A stretch of 64,000 nucleotides of DNA from Actinomadura rifamycini DSM 43936 (lineage in GTDB: Bacteria > Actinomycetota > Actinomycetes > Streptosporangiales > Streptosporangiaceae): the NCBI RefSeq assembly GCF_000425065.1, contig NZ_AULB01000026.1, forward strand, positions 1 through 64,000. Reading direction: 5' to 3'. The translations under genes and the position numbers were made by a program. Positions 8,853-17,372 of this stretch are shown piece after piece (position 1 is the first letter of the stretch; each line of letters begins with the position of its first letter). The notes below the pieces were generated by a model, which searched no databases, was not told the origin of the DNA, and worked only from the letters and a program-made list of their open reading frames with translations.

Positions 8853-8860
8853 GAGCGTGT

Positions 8861-9460
8861 ATGGACATCGCCCCCATGTCGATCGAGGGCGCCTACCGGA
8901 TCACCCCCGAGCACAAGGGCGACAACCGCGGCCGCTTCTACGAGGCGTTCCGCTGGTCGGCGTTCGAGGAGCGCGTCGGACGGCCGTTCCGGGTGGCGCA
9001 GGTGAACTACTCGGTGTCCCGCCGCGGCACCGTGCGGGGCGTGCACGGCACGGTCGTCCCGCCGGGGCAGGAGAAAATCGTGTCGTGCGTGCGGGGCCGC
9101 GTGATGGACATCGCGGTCGACCTGCGCGTCGGCTCCCCGACGTTCGGCTGCCACGACGTCGTCCACCAGGAAGAGGGGTCCGGTGTGTCGGTGTACTTCG
9201 CCGACGGCATCGGGCACGCCTTCCTCGCGCTGACCGACGACGCGTGCATGAGCTACCTGTGCTCCCGGGAGTACGTGCCCGGCACGATGATCATGATCGA
9301 TCCGCTGGACCCGGACCTGGCCCTGCCCTGGAAGCTCCCCGGGCCGCCGATCATGTCGGCGAAGGACCGCGCGGCCCCCACGCTCGCCGAGGCCGCGGCG
9401 AAGGACATGCTGCCCACCTACGAGGAATGCCGGCGGTACTACGCCGGGAGCACGGCATGA
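8861..9460 (+). CDS. dTDP-4-keto-6-deoxyhexose 3,5-epimerase family (RmlC-like)
   Basis: A 199-residue cupin epimerase acting on a dTDP-4-ketohexose, setting C3/C5 or C5 stereochemistry. Family sequence includes GDNRGRFYEAF, VNYSVSRRGTVRGVHG (catalytic His), IVSCVRGRVMDIAVDLRVGSP and a GHAFLAL segment where RmlC usually has GFAHGF. Its presence suggests an L-configured sugar. AGGAG lies 5 bases before ATG 8861. The stop overlaps the next ATG, linking it to the 3-ketoreductase. Whether it is a 3,5-, 5- or 3-epimerase cannot be told from sequence alone. Confidence 0.87.
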   Translation: MDIAPMSIEGAYRITPEHKGDNRGRFYEAFRWSAFEERVGRPFRVAQVNYSVSRRGTVRGVHGTVVPPGQEKIVSCVRGRVMDIAVDLRVGSPTFGCHDVVHQEEGSGVSVYFADGIGHAFLALTDDACMSYLCSREYVPGTMIMIDPLDPDLALPWKLPGPPIMSAKDRAAPTLAEAAAKDMLPTYEECRRYYAGSTA

Positions 9461-10419
9461 CCGGCCTGCGCGTGGGGGTGCTCGGCTGCGGCGACATCGT
9501 GTGGCGCCGCATGGCGCCCACCCTCGTCGCCGCCCCCGGCATCGACGTCGTCGCGACGGGCAGCCGCGACCCCGGCAAGGCCCGGCGCTTCGCCGACCGC
9601 TTCGGATGCGAGCCGGAGACGTACGAGGGCGTCCTCAAGCGGTCCGACGTGGACGCGGTGTACGTGGCGCTGCCCCCGGCGCTGCACGCCGCCTGGACCG
9701 AACGGGCGCTGGCCGCCGGCAAGCACGCGCTGGTGGAGAAGCCGCTGACCCGCACCCGCGCCGAAGCCGCCGCCCTGTTCGCGCGGGCCGCCGAGTCCGG
9801 GCTGGTGGTGATGGAGAACTTCATGGCCCTCCACCACTCCCAGCACGGCGCCGTGGCCGCGATGGTCGCGGACGGCGCGATCGGCGAGGTCCGCGGTTTC
9901 GCCGCCGCGTTCACCATGCCGCCGCGGCCGCGGGACGACTTCCGCTACCGGCGGGCCATGGGCGACGGCGCGCTGGAGTTCGGCGTCTACCCCCTCCGCA
10001 CCGCGCTCCACCACCTCGGACCGGACCTCGCCCTCGTGGGCGCCGTCCTCCGCCGGGACGGCACCGTGCAGGCCGGCGACGTGCTGCTGTGCGATGCTCG
10101 CGGCGTCCCCGCGCATCTGCGGTTCGGCATGGACCACGCGTACCGCACCTTCTACGAGCTGACCGGGAGCACGGGCAGGCTGACGCTGGACCGGGCGTTC
10201 ACGCCCCCGCCGAGCCACCGGCCGGTGGTCCGGATCGAACGCCAGGACCGCGTGGAGGAGATCACCCTCCCCGGCGACGACCACTTCGCCAACATCGTCG
10301 CGGCCTTCGCCGACGCGGTCCGGGGCCGGGCCGACCTCACCGAATGGACCCGGATGTCGCTCGCACAGGCGGCGCTGGTCGACGAGATCCTCGCGCGGGC
10401 GCGGATCGTCGACCTGTGA
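9457..10419 (+). CDS. NDP-hexose 3-ketoreductase (Gfo/Idh/MocA, SpnN/KijD10-like)
   Basis: A 320-residue dehydrogenase of the family that reduces the 3-keto group left by a 2,3-dehydratase, giving a 4-keto-2,6-dideoxy sugar. The NADPH loop is VGVLGCGDIVWRRM, EKPLTRT lies near residue 92, and DDFRYRRAMGDGALEFGVYP is the typical family block of sugar 3-ketoreductases. ATGA overlap with the epimerase gene. Its natural partner, the 2,3-dehydratase, is encoded far away at 29.2-30.6 kb under the same type of promoter. Confidence 0.87.
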   Translation: MTGLRVGVLGCGDIVWRRMAPTLVAAPGIDVVATGSRDPGKARRFADRFGCEPETYEGVLKRSDVDAVYVALPPALHAAWTERALAAGKHALVEKPLTRTRAEAAALFARAAESGLVVMENFMALHHSQHGAVAAMVADGAIGEVRGFAAAFTMPPRPRDDFRYRRAMGDGALEFGVYPLRTALHHLGPDLALVGAVLRRDGTVQAGDVLLCDARGVPAHLRFGMDHAYRTFYELTGSTGRLTLDRAFTPPPSHRPVVRIERQDRVEEITLPGDDHFANIVAAFADAVRGRADLTEWTRMSLAQAALVDEILARARIVDL

Positions 10420-10470
10420 ACCGACACGGATAACGCAGAACGGCTGAACCTACGCGGACGGAGTTCCGAC

Positions 10471-11676
10471 ATGCGTGCACTGCTCGTCTCGTACGGGTCG
10501 CGCGGAGACGTCCAGCCGCTGGCCGGGCTCGCGCTCCGGCTGCGGGACCTCGGCGTGGAGGCGCGGGTGTGCGCGCCGCCGGACGAGGAGTTCGCCGCGC
10601 TGTTCGCCGGCATCGGCGTGCCGCTGGTGCCCTTCGGGCCGTCGGTGCGCGGGCTGGTGACCAGGAAGGGGCCGCCCGCGGACTCGGCCGCCGCGCTCGC
10701 GGCGGAGATGGTCGCCGCGCACTTCGGCCCGGTCGCCGCGGCGGCCGAGGGGTGCGACGCGGTCCTTGCGGCCGGGATGCTCCCGGCCGGCGTGCGGTCG
10801 GTGGCCGAGAAGCGGGGCGTCCCGTACGTGTACGCGTGCTACCACCCGTTCTCGCTGCCGTCCCCGCACTACCCGCCGCTGCCGCGGGCGGGCCGGCCGC
10901 ACCCGGCGGGCGCGGCCGACAACCGGTCGCTGTGGGACGCCGACGCCGCGATCATGCACGGGCTGTACGGCGCGCCGCTCAACGCCCACCGGAGCGCCGC
11001 CGGCCTCCCGCCGGTGGACGACGTCTGCCGCCACGCCTACACCGACCGGCCGTGGCTGGCCGCCGACCCGGTCCTCGGGCCGTGGGGGGAGCTGCCGGAC
11101 CCGGACGTCGTGCAGACCGGCGCGTGGGTCCTGCCCGACGACCGGCCGCTCCCGCCCGAGCTCGCCGCCTTCCTGGACGCCGGGACGCCGCCGGTGTACG
11201 TGGGCTTCGGCAGCATGCCCATGAGCACCCCGGACGCGACCCGGACGGCCGTCGAGGCGGCCCGCGCGCTCGGCCGCCGCGTCGTCGTCTCCAGCGGCTG
11301 GGCCGACCGGGACGGGGTCGCGGCCGGGGACGACTGCCTCGCCGTCGGCGAGACCAACCTCCAGGCCCTGTTCGGCCGGGTGGCCGCCGTCGTCCATCGC
11401 GGCGGCGCGGGCACCACGTGGACGGCCGCCCGCGCCGGCGCGCCGCAGGTGGTGGTGCCCCAGCTCACGGACGAGCGGTGGTGGGCCGCGCAGGTGGCCG
11501 AGCTGGGCATCGGCGCGGCCGAGGACCCCGCCCCGACCTTCGCGTCCCTGTCGGCCGCGCTCGGGAAGGTCCTGACGCCCGGGACCGCCGCCCGCGCGAA
11601 GGCCGCGGCCGACACGGTCCGCACCGACGGGGCCGCGGTCGCCGCGCGGCTGCTCCGCGATCTGATCGGGAACTGA
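10471..11676 (+). CDS. Glycosyltransferase 1 (GT1 family, vancomycin Gtf-like)
   Basis: A 401-residue GT-B glycosyltransferase. The N-terminus MRALLVSYGSRGDVQPLAGLALRL and the donor-site region HRGGAGTTWTAARAGAPQVVVPQ are those of the UGT/Gtf group that uses dTDP-deoxysugars. GGAG lies 8 bases before ATG 10471. It is the last gene of the rifK operon. It belongs to a different GT branch from the two paralogues at 14.9 and 36.2 kb. The stop falls inside a perfect 11-bp tandem repeat (11662-11672 and 11673-11683), so the last residues may have changed recently. Confidence 0.9.
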   Translation: MRALLVSYGSRGDVQPLAGLALRLRDLGVEARVCAPPDEEFAALFAGIGVPLVPFGPSVRGLVTRKGPPADSAAALAAEMVAAHFGPVAAAAEGCDAVLAAGMLPAGVRSVAEKRGVPYVYACYHPFSLPSPHYPPLPRAGRPHPAGAADNRSLWDADAAIMHGLYGAPLNAHRSAAGLPPVDDVCRHAYTDRPWLAADPVLGPWGELPDPDVVQTGAWVLPDDRPLPPELAAFLDAGTPPVYVGFGSMPMSTPDATRTAVEAARALGRRVVVSSGWADRDGVAAGDDCLAVGETNLQALFGRVAAVVHRGGAGTTWTAARAGAPQVVVPQLTDERWWAAQVAELGIGAAEDPAPTFASLSAALGKVLTPGTAARAKAAADTVRTDGAAVAARLLRDLIGN

Positions 11677-11688
11677 TCGGGAACTGAC

Positions 11689-11733
11689 CCGCCCGGCCGG
11701 GCGCCGCGCCCGCGCGCCGCCCGGGCCGGGCGG
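11689..11733. terminator. GC-rich inverted repeat between convergent genes
   Basis: CCGCCCGGCC (11689-11698) pairs with GGCCGGGCGG (11724-11733), and further GC-rich pairing is possible inside. It lies between the stop of glycosyltransferase 1 (+) and the stop of the FAD monooxygenase (-), so it could end both transcripts. There is no T tract. Confidence 0.5.
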
Positions 11734-11737
11734 CGCC

Positions 11738-13342
11738 TCAGCCGGTCGGTGCGGCGGCGCGCAACCGGCCCCGCAGATCGTCCACCAGGTCCGCGGTGGC
11801 GGCCGGGCCGCTCGCGGCCCCGAAGACGTGGTAGTCCGGCCGGACGAGCAGGGAGGTCGCGGAGAACCGCGCCAGGTACGGCAGGTAGACGCCGTCCTCG
11901 TCCACGACACCCTCGTCCGGCGCGCCCTCGTCCACCGCGTTCCCGTCCGGCGCGCTTCCGGGCGGCAGCAGCCGCACCACGCGGGCGCCCAGGCCGTCGA
12001 GGAACGCGCGCCGCTCCGCGTCGAGCACGGTGCGCGGATCGTCCGCCGTCAGCAGGACGAACCCGCGGCCGACCACGTCGTCGAACAACCCGGACGCGCC
12101 CCGCCGCCGCACCCGCCCCTGCGGCACGACCTCGCCCGCCGGCGGTTCGGCCGCCGCCGCCCCCGGCCGCCGGTGCAGCAGCCCGGTCGCGAGGGCCTTC
12201 GCCGGCTCCGGCCGCGTCGGCGGCTTGCCGCGCCGCCCGGCCAGCACCGTGGCGTCGCGCTCGGCGGCGGCCTCCGCGTCCGTCACGCAGATCACCCGGC
12301 CGAGCTGGACCGACGCCAGGATCGCTTCCCTGGCCTGCGCGCGGCGCTCCTCGGCGTAGCTGTCCAGGAGGGACTCGGGGGCCGACCCGCCGAGCGCCAG
12401 GTCGAGCTTCCACGCGAGGTTCACCGCGTCCCGGATGCCGGAGCACATGCCCTGCCCGGCGAACGGCGGCATGAGATGCGCCGCGTCGCCCGCCAGCAGC
12501 ACGTGCCCCACCCGCCACCGCTCGGCCCACCTGGCCTGGAAGATGTAGGTGGTGCTGCGCAGGAGCACGGCGTTGCCGGGGGTGACGTCGAACGGGGCCA
12601 GCAGCCGCCACGCCGTCTCCTCCCGGTTCAGCTCGGCCGCGCTCTCGTCCGGCAGCCGCATGAACTCCCAGCGCCGCCGCCCGGGGCCGCTGCCGACCAG
12701 GGTCGTGGGCCGGGCCGGGTCGCAGATCTGCACGTTCGTGGGGACGAACTCGCGCGGTTCGCGGAGCTCGACGTCGCACAGCAGCCACTCGTAGGAGAAC
12801 CCGAGGTCGGTCACCGGCACGTCGAGGCGGTCGCGCACGAAGCTGTTGGCGCCGTCGCACCCGACGACCCACCGCGCGGTCAGGGTCCGCGCGGCGCCGT
12901 CCGCGCCGGCGACGGCGACCTCGACGTGCGGGTCGCCGTCGGCGATGTCCACCACCTCGTGCCCGCGCAACACGGTGACCTCGGGGAGGGCGTCCGCCCT
13001 GGCCGCGATCAGCTCCTCCAGCGCCGGCTGGTGCATCGTGTTGGCGTCCGGCCAGCCGTACGGACCGGCCGTTGTGAACGCGATGTCCAGCAGCGCCTCG
13101 CCGGCGGCGCTCTGCCACTGGTAGCCGCCGGCGGGTTCGGTGATGCGGCCGAGGTCCGGGCCGATCCCGGTCGCGGCCAGCAGCCGGGCGGTCTCCCCGT
13201 CGAAACTGGTCGCCCTGGGCAGCCGGTACGGCCGGGGGCGGCGTTCGAGCACCGCCACCCGCCACCCGCGCCGCCCGAGCAGCACCGACAGGGTGGCGCC
13301 GACCGGCCCGTTGCCCACGATGATGACGTCCGCGTCCGTCAA
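11738..13342 (-). CDS. FAD-dependent aromatic monooxygenase (class A; Rif-Orf19/MhpA-like)
   Basis: A 534-residue p-hydroxybenzoate hydroxylase-fold flavoprotein. FAD motifs are VIIVGNGPVGATLSVLLGRRG at the N-terminus, the DG motif GCDGANSFVRDRL near residue 165 and GDAAHLMPPFAGQGM near residue 290. A C-terminal thioredoxin-like domain follows, as in MhpA, PgaE and Rox enzymes. Rifamycin clusters carry a homologue annotated as a 3-(3-hydroxyphenyl)propionate hydroxylase. Related Rox enzymes inactivate rifampicin, so the role could be naphthalene oxidation or ansa modification. It is transcribed alone from an operator at 13462-13479. Confidence 0.87.
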   Translation of the reverse strand: MTDADVIIVGNGPVGATLSVLLGRRGWRVAVLERRPRPYRLPRATSFDGETARLLAATGIGPDLGRITEPAGGYQWQSAAGEALLDIAFTTAGPYGWPDANTMHQPALEELIAARADALPEVTVLRGHEVVDIADGDPHVEVAVAGADGAARTLTARWVVGCDGANSFVRDRLDVPVTDLGFSYEWLLCDVELREPREFVPTNVQICDPARPTTLVGSGPGRRRWEFMRLPDESAAELNREETAWRLLAPFDVTPGNAVLLRSTTYIFQARWAERWRVGHVLLAGDAAHLMPPFAGQGMCSGIRDAVNLAWKLDLALGGSAPESLLDSYAEERRAQAREAILASVQLGRVICVTDAEAAAERDATVLAGRRGKPPTRPEPAKALATGLLHRRPGAAAAEPPAGEVVPQGRVRRRGASGLFDDVVGRGFVLLTADDPRTVLDAERRAFLDGLGARVVRLLPPGSAPDGNAVDEGAPDEGVVDEDGVYLPYLARFSATSLLVRPDYHVFGAASGPAATADLVDDLRGRLRAAAPTG

Positions 13343-13435
13343 GAAAACCTCACAGGTCCGCGTTTATCGGCAGGCCGAGTTCTGCCCCGGGAAAATGCCG
13401 GAGCATTTCCGGAGTGCACGTGGCAGTCCGGCGCC

Positions 13436-13479
13436 ATGCTAGGCAGAACGCGGGGCCGCGACATCCCCCAGCCTTATAG
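13436..13479 (-). promoter_or_regulatory. RifZ-type operator and -10 box for the FAD monooxygenase
   Basis: On the minus strand: CTATA, 8 bases, GGATG (13479 down to 13462), 20 bases, then TAGCAT (13441-13436). The transcript would start near 13429, about 87 bases before the ATG. It overlaps an 11-bp tandem repeat ATAGGGGCCTG (13476-13486 and 13487-13497). Confidence 0.75.
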
Positions 13480-13516
13480 GGGCCTGATAGGGGCCTGTCT
13501 ATCGGCCGTCCCGGAA

Positions 13517-13560
13517 CTACCCACGCTGGTGATGGCTCCGGCGCCCCGCATCGGCAGACT
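13517..13560 (+). promoter_or_regulatory. RifZ-type operator variant for the acyltransferase-GT2-aminotransferase operon
   Basis: CTACC (13517-13521), 8 bases, TGATG (13530-13534), 20 bases, then CAGACT (13555-13560). GGATG is changed to TGATG and the -10 is imperfect. The site diverges from the FAD monooxygenase operator 37 bases away. It closely resembles the operator of the paralogous cassette at 37458-37475. Confidence 0.62.
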
Positions 13561-13592
13561 TGGGGAAAACCCGGTCGCGTGGGGAGCAATTC

Positions 13593-14813
13593 GTGACACG
13601 AGCTGGAATATGGCGTGCGCTGGCACCCACCGAGAAACCCCATGCCGGGAGAGAGGCGTACATCGGGTACGCGGTGCGCGTCACCGGCCGTCTGGATCCG
13701 GACGCCCTGGGGACGGCGTACGCGGCGGTGCGCCGCGCCCATCCGCAGCTCGCGGCCCGGCTGGAGGCCGGCGGCGCCGGTCCCGTCTTCGCCGCGTCCG
13801 ACGCCCCGCCGGAGATCCGGGTCCACGACGGGGACCTCGACCGCCCGCTGTCGGGCGCCGCACCGGACCAGACCCGCGCGCTGAGCGCCCTCAACGTCGT
13901 CCGCGACGGCGACGACGCGAGCGTGTGCCTGCTGACCCACCACGCCATCGCCGACGCCGACCACTCCCTCGCGCTGCTCGCGACGCTGTGGTCCTGCTAC
14001 ACCGACGCCGTCCGCGGAGCGCCCGTCGAGGTGCCCCGCCGCCCGTTCCCCCGGCCGCTCGAAGAGCTGCTGGCCGAGCGCGGCGTCCACGCGGACGCCC
14101 CCGCCGCCGCGGCCGCCCCCTCCGCCCCCTCCGGGCCGGTGGTTCCCGAGCGTCCCCCCGCGGTCGTCCGGCACGTGGTCCGGCACAGCCTGACGGAGGC
14201 CGAGTCGGCGGCGCTCGTCGACCTCGGCCACCGCGAAGGCGTCACGGTCAACGGCCTGCTGTCGGGCGCGCTGCTCGTCGTCGAGGCCGAGGTCCGCGAC
14301 CTGCCGCTGCCGGAGCTGCTGCTCCGGTACACGGTGAACCTGCGCGACCGCCTCACCCCGCGGATCGGCGCCACCGAGGGCACCAACGTGCTCGGCGGCG
14401 CCGGGTTCGCGGTCGCGGACGGGACCAAGCCCGAGCCCGTCGCGATCGGCCGGGCCGTCGGCGCGGGGCTGCGCGCGGGCCTGGCGGACGGCTCCGTCCA
14501 GCGCAGCCTCCTGGACCTGGTCGCCCGGGCCGCCGGGAACGCCCGCCCCTGGGAGCCGGGCCGCGCCCCCGCCGTGGTCAGCGTCCAGAACTGGGGGCAG
14601 GCGCCGCCCCTGCGCACCCCCGACGGGCTGCGGCCGACCGATCTCCGCTCCGCCTCCAGCATCAGGGAGGCGTCGGCGATGGGCGGCTACGTGGTGAGCA
14701 CGTTCCGCGGCCGCATCGGCATCGACCTGGCGTGGCCCGAAGGCGACCCGGAACTGCCGGAGCGCCTCGACCGGCTGCGCGAGCAGCTCGGCCGCCTGAC
14801 GCGGCGGCCGTGA
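13593..14813 (+). CDS. PapA5-like acyltransferase (Rif-Orf20-like)
   Basis: A 406-residue condensation-domain acyltransferase that should acylate a hydroxyl of the ansa chain. Rif-Orf20 acetylates the C-25 hydroxyl of rifamycin. The active-site HHxxxD motif is intact as THHAIADAD. GTG 13593 is chosen because GGGGAG lies 7 bases upstream; the longer TTG-initiated frame would begin at the transcription start. A Pro/Ala linker (about residues 165-190) separates the two half-domains. The gene leads an operon with glycosyltransferase 2 and aminotransferase 1. Confidence 0.86.
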   Translation: MTRAGIWRALAPTEKPHAGREAYIGYAVRVTGRLDPDALGTAYAAVRRAHPQLAARLEAGGAGPVFAASDAPPEIRVHDGDLDRPLSGAAPDQTRALSALNVVRDGDDASVCLLTHHAIADADHSLALLATLWSCYTDAVRGAPVEVPRRPFPRPLEELLAERGVHADAPAAAAAPSAPSGPVVPERPPAVVRHVVRHSLTEAESAALVDLGHREGVTVNGLLSGALLVVEAEVRDLPLPELLLRYTVNLRDRLTPRIGATEGTNVLGGAGFAVADGTKPEPVAIGRAVGAGLRAGLADGSVQRSLLDLVARAAGNARPWEPGRAPAVVSVQNWGQAPPLRTPDGLRPTDLRSASSIREASAMGGYVVSTFRGRIGIDLAWPEGDPELPERLDRLREQLGRLTRRP

Positions 14814-14868
14814 CCGCCGCGACCGGCACGTTCCCGCTCGGCTCGCCGCACGGCTCACGGAGGATCGC

Positions 14869-16014
14869 ATGAAGGTCGTCATACTCGCCGGGCTGACCCC
14901 GTCGACGTTCTTCGGCCACGTCGCGCTGGGCACGGCGCTGCGCGACGCGGGGCACCAGGTGATGGTGACCGCGTCCAGCGACGACGTGATGCCGAGCATC
15001 GCCGCGGCGGGGCTGCCCGCGCTGCCGGTGATGGAGCCGGGCATGACCCGGGAGCGGATCGTGGCCGGCGCCGGGCTGGACGGGGTGCCCGCGGACCCGG
15101 CCGAACGCGAGCGGACGGCGGGCCGGTGGCTCGCGGTCATCGACACCGCGCCCCTGCCGGCGCTGCTCGACTTCGCCGCGCGCTGGCGCCCGGACGTGGT
15201 GATCGGCGGCATGCAGGCGTACGGCGCCGGGCTGCTGGCGGCCCGGCTGGGCGTCCCCTACGTGCGCCAGGCATGGGACATCCACGACCCGCGGCTGTTC
15301 GACGCCGGGGCGGCCGAGCAGCTGGCCGGCGAGCTGGCCGAGCTGGGGCTGGAGGGGCTGCCCGCCCCCGACATGCTGATCGACTTCACCCCGCCGAGCC
15401 TGCGCCCCCGGGGCGCGCCGCCCGCGCAGAAGATGCGCTGGATCCCGGGCAACTCCCAGTGCCGCCTGGAGCGGTGGATGTACACGCGGGGCGCCGGGAC
15501 CCGGATCGGCGTGACCATCGGCACGACCGTGGCCGACTACGACCAGTACGACTACCTGCAAGCGATCGTCGCCGACCTCGCGGCCCTGGACGCCGAGGTC
15601 GCGGTGGCGGTGCCCGAGGAGGCCGCCCCCGGGACGCGGGAGCGGCTGCCCGGCGCCCACGTGGGCTGGATCCCCCTGGACGTCCTGGCACCGACCTGCG
15701 ACGTCCTGGTGCACCAGTCCGGCGGCAACACGATGCTGACCGCGCTGAGCGCCGGGACGCCCCAGGTCCTGATCCCCGACCCGGGGCAGTTCCGCCAGGT
15801 GGAGATGGCGCGCCGCGTCGCCGAGGCCGGTGCCGGGGTCGTCGTCCCGGCCGAGGAGGCCACCGGCGAGGCCGTCGCGAAGGCGTGCCGGCAGGTCGTC
15901 GGCGACCCGGGGTACGCGGCGGCCGCGGCCGGGCTGCGCCGGGAGATCGAGGCGCTGCCGCTGCCGTCCGAGGTGGTGCGGCGCATCGAGGGGCTCGTCC
16001 GGCGGCGGGACTGA
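14869..16014 (+). CDS. Glycosyltransferase 2 (macrolide-type GT1), paralogue of GT3
   Basis: A 381-residue GT-B glycosyltransferase beginning MKVVILAGLTPSTFFGHVALG. The donor-binding region HQSGGNTMLTALSAGTPQVLIPDP is typical of activator-type deoxysugar transferases. It has the same length as the protein at 36201-37346 and aligns with it nearly end to end, including the WDIHDPRL, TPPSLR and LPLPSEVVRRIE blocks. Ribosome site CGGAGG lies 6 bases before the ATG. In both copies the GT is followed directly by a class III aminotransferase. No auxiliary P450-like activator gene adjoins it. Confidence 0.88.
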   Translation: MKVVILAGLTPSTFFGHVALGTALRDAGHQVMVTASSDDVMPSIAAAGLPALPVMEPGMTRERIVAGAGLDGVPADPAERERTAGRWLAVIDTAPLPALLDFAARWRPDVVIGGMQAYGAGLLAARLGVPYVRQAWDIHDPRLFDAGAAEQLAGELAELGLEGLPAPDMLIDFTPPSLRPRGAPPAQKMRWIPGNSQCRLERWMYTRGAGTRIGVTIGTTVADYDQYDYLQAIVADLAALDAEVAVAVPEEAAPGTRERLPGAHVGWIPLDVLAPTCDVLVHQSGGNTMLTALSAGTPQVLIPDPGQFRQVEMARRVAEAGAGVVVPAEEATGEAVAKACRQVVGDPGYAAAAAGLRREIEALPLPSEVVRRIEGLVRRRD

Positions 16015-16034
16015 GACGCCTGGGGGGAAACTCT

Positions 16035-17372
16035 GTGGTGACGAACGAGGCAACGGGTGTGTCGCAGCTGCTGGCGACGCGGTGGCAGATCCCCCCGATG
16101 CCCTACAGCCGCGCGCGCGGATCCTGGGTGCACGCCGCCGACGGGCGGCGCTACCTCGACGCGAGCAGCGGAGCCATCAACGTGAACATCGGCCACACGC
16201 ATCCGGTGGTCGTCGAGGCGATGCGGGACCAGGCGGGCGTCTGCACCTACGCCGGCCCGGGAACGTACCCCTCCGGAGACATGGAGGAGCTGGCCGCCGC
16301 CACGGCGAGCGCGGTGCACCGCCCGGACGATCGCGTCGTGTTCACCCCGACCGGGACGCACGCCACCGAGGCGGCCATCGCCCTCGCCCGGCTGGCGCAG
16401 CGGGCCCGGGGCGAGACGGGCCGCCACAAGATCCTCACCGCCTCGCTGGGGTACCACGGCAACAGCGCGTTCGTCCTGGCCCTGTCCGGGCACCGCAACC
16501 GCCGGCCGCACGAGGACGACGGCTTCGGCCTCGGCCCCGCGTTCGACCCGCCCTACCCCGGCCACCATTCAGGCTGCCCCTACGGCGCCTGCCGCACCGA
16601 ATGCGCCCAGGACGTCCGCGACGCCATCCTCAAAGCCGGTCCCGAGAGCGTGGCGGCGGTGCTGATGGAGCCGGTCAACGGCACCACCGGCGGCGGGTAC
16701 GTCCCCCCGGCCGGATACCTGCGCGAACTCCGCCGCATCTGCGACGACCACGGCGTCCTGCTCATCCACGACGAAGTCCTCACCGGCCTGGGCCGCACCG
16801 GCCTCCCGCTGGCGTCGCACCACACCCCCGGCGCCGCACCCGACATCGTCACCCTGGCCAAGGGGCTGGGCGCCGGCTACCTCCCCCTGGCCGCCACCCT
16901 GATCGGACCGAGCCTGGCCGACGACATCCTGACCGGCGGCACCCGGCCGCCCCTCGCGGGCACCATGTCGGCCACCCCGCTGCAAGGACGCGTCGGCCTG
17001 GCCGTCCTGTCCGTCCTCCGGGACATCGGCGCCCTCGACCCCGCCCGGCCGCGCGGCGCCGCCCTCGGCCGGATCGTCGCCGACGCCACCCGCGGGGTGC
17101 CGGCCGTCACGGACGTCCGCGGCCGCGGCTACTTCTACGGCATCGAACTGGCCCCCGGCACCGTCCGCGACCTCCTCCGCACCACCCGCGAGCACGGCCT
17201 CCTGCTGTACCCGTTCGTGGGGTTCCACCGGGACGGCGGCGGCGAAGGGCTGCTGGTGGCGCCGCCGCTGAACGCCACCGACGCCGAACTGGACTTCCTT
17301 GGCGAGCGGCTGCGCGCGGCGCTGCTCCGCCACCGGCACGACGTCACCGGCCGCCCTCGCGGACGCCGATGA
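16035..17372 (+). CDS. Class III aminotransferase 1 (PLP), paralogue of aminotransferase 2
   Basis: A 445-residue fold-type I class III aminotransferase. The PLP lysine lies in VTLAKGLGAGYLPLAA and the ring-binding Asp in LLIHDEVLTGLGRTG. Substrate cannot be read from the sequence. Pairing with a glycosyltransferase in both copies suggests an amino group on the sugar or on the ansa skeleton. GTG 16035 follows GGGGGG and matches the N-terminus of the paralogue; GTG 16038 is an alternative. The 3' end overlaps the convergent N-methyltransferase gene by 29 bases, leaving no room for a terminator. Confidence 0.87.
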   Translation: MVTNEATGVSQLLATRWQIPPMPYSRARGSWVHAADGRRYLDASSGAINVNIGHTHPVVVEAMRDQAGVCTYAGPGTYPSGDMEELAAATASAVHRPDDRVVFTPTGTHATEAAIALARLAQRARGETGRHKILTASLGYHGNSAFVLALSGHRNRRPHEDDGFGLGPAFDPPYPGHHSGCPYGACRTECAQDVRDAILKAGPESVAAVLMEPVNGTTGGGYVPPAGYLRELRRICDDHGVLLIHDEVLTGLGRTGLPLASHHTPGAAPDIVTLAKGLGAGYLPLAATLIGPSLADDILTGGTRPPLAGTMSATPLQGRVGLAVLSVLRDIGALDPARPRGAALGRIVADATRGVPAVTDVRGRGYFYGIELAPGTVRDLLRTTREHGLLLYPFVGFHRDGGGEGLLVAPPLNATDAELDFLGERLRAALLRHRHDVTGRPRGRR

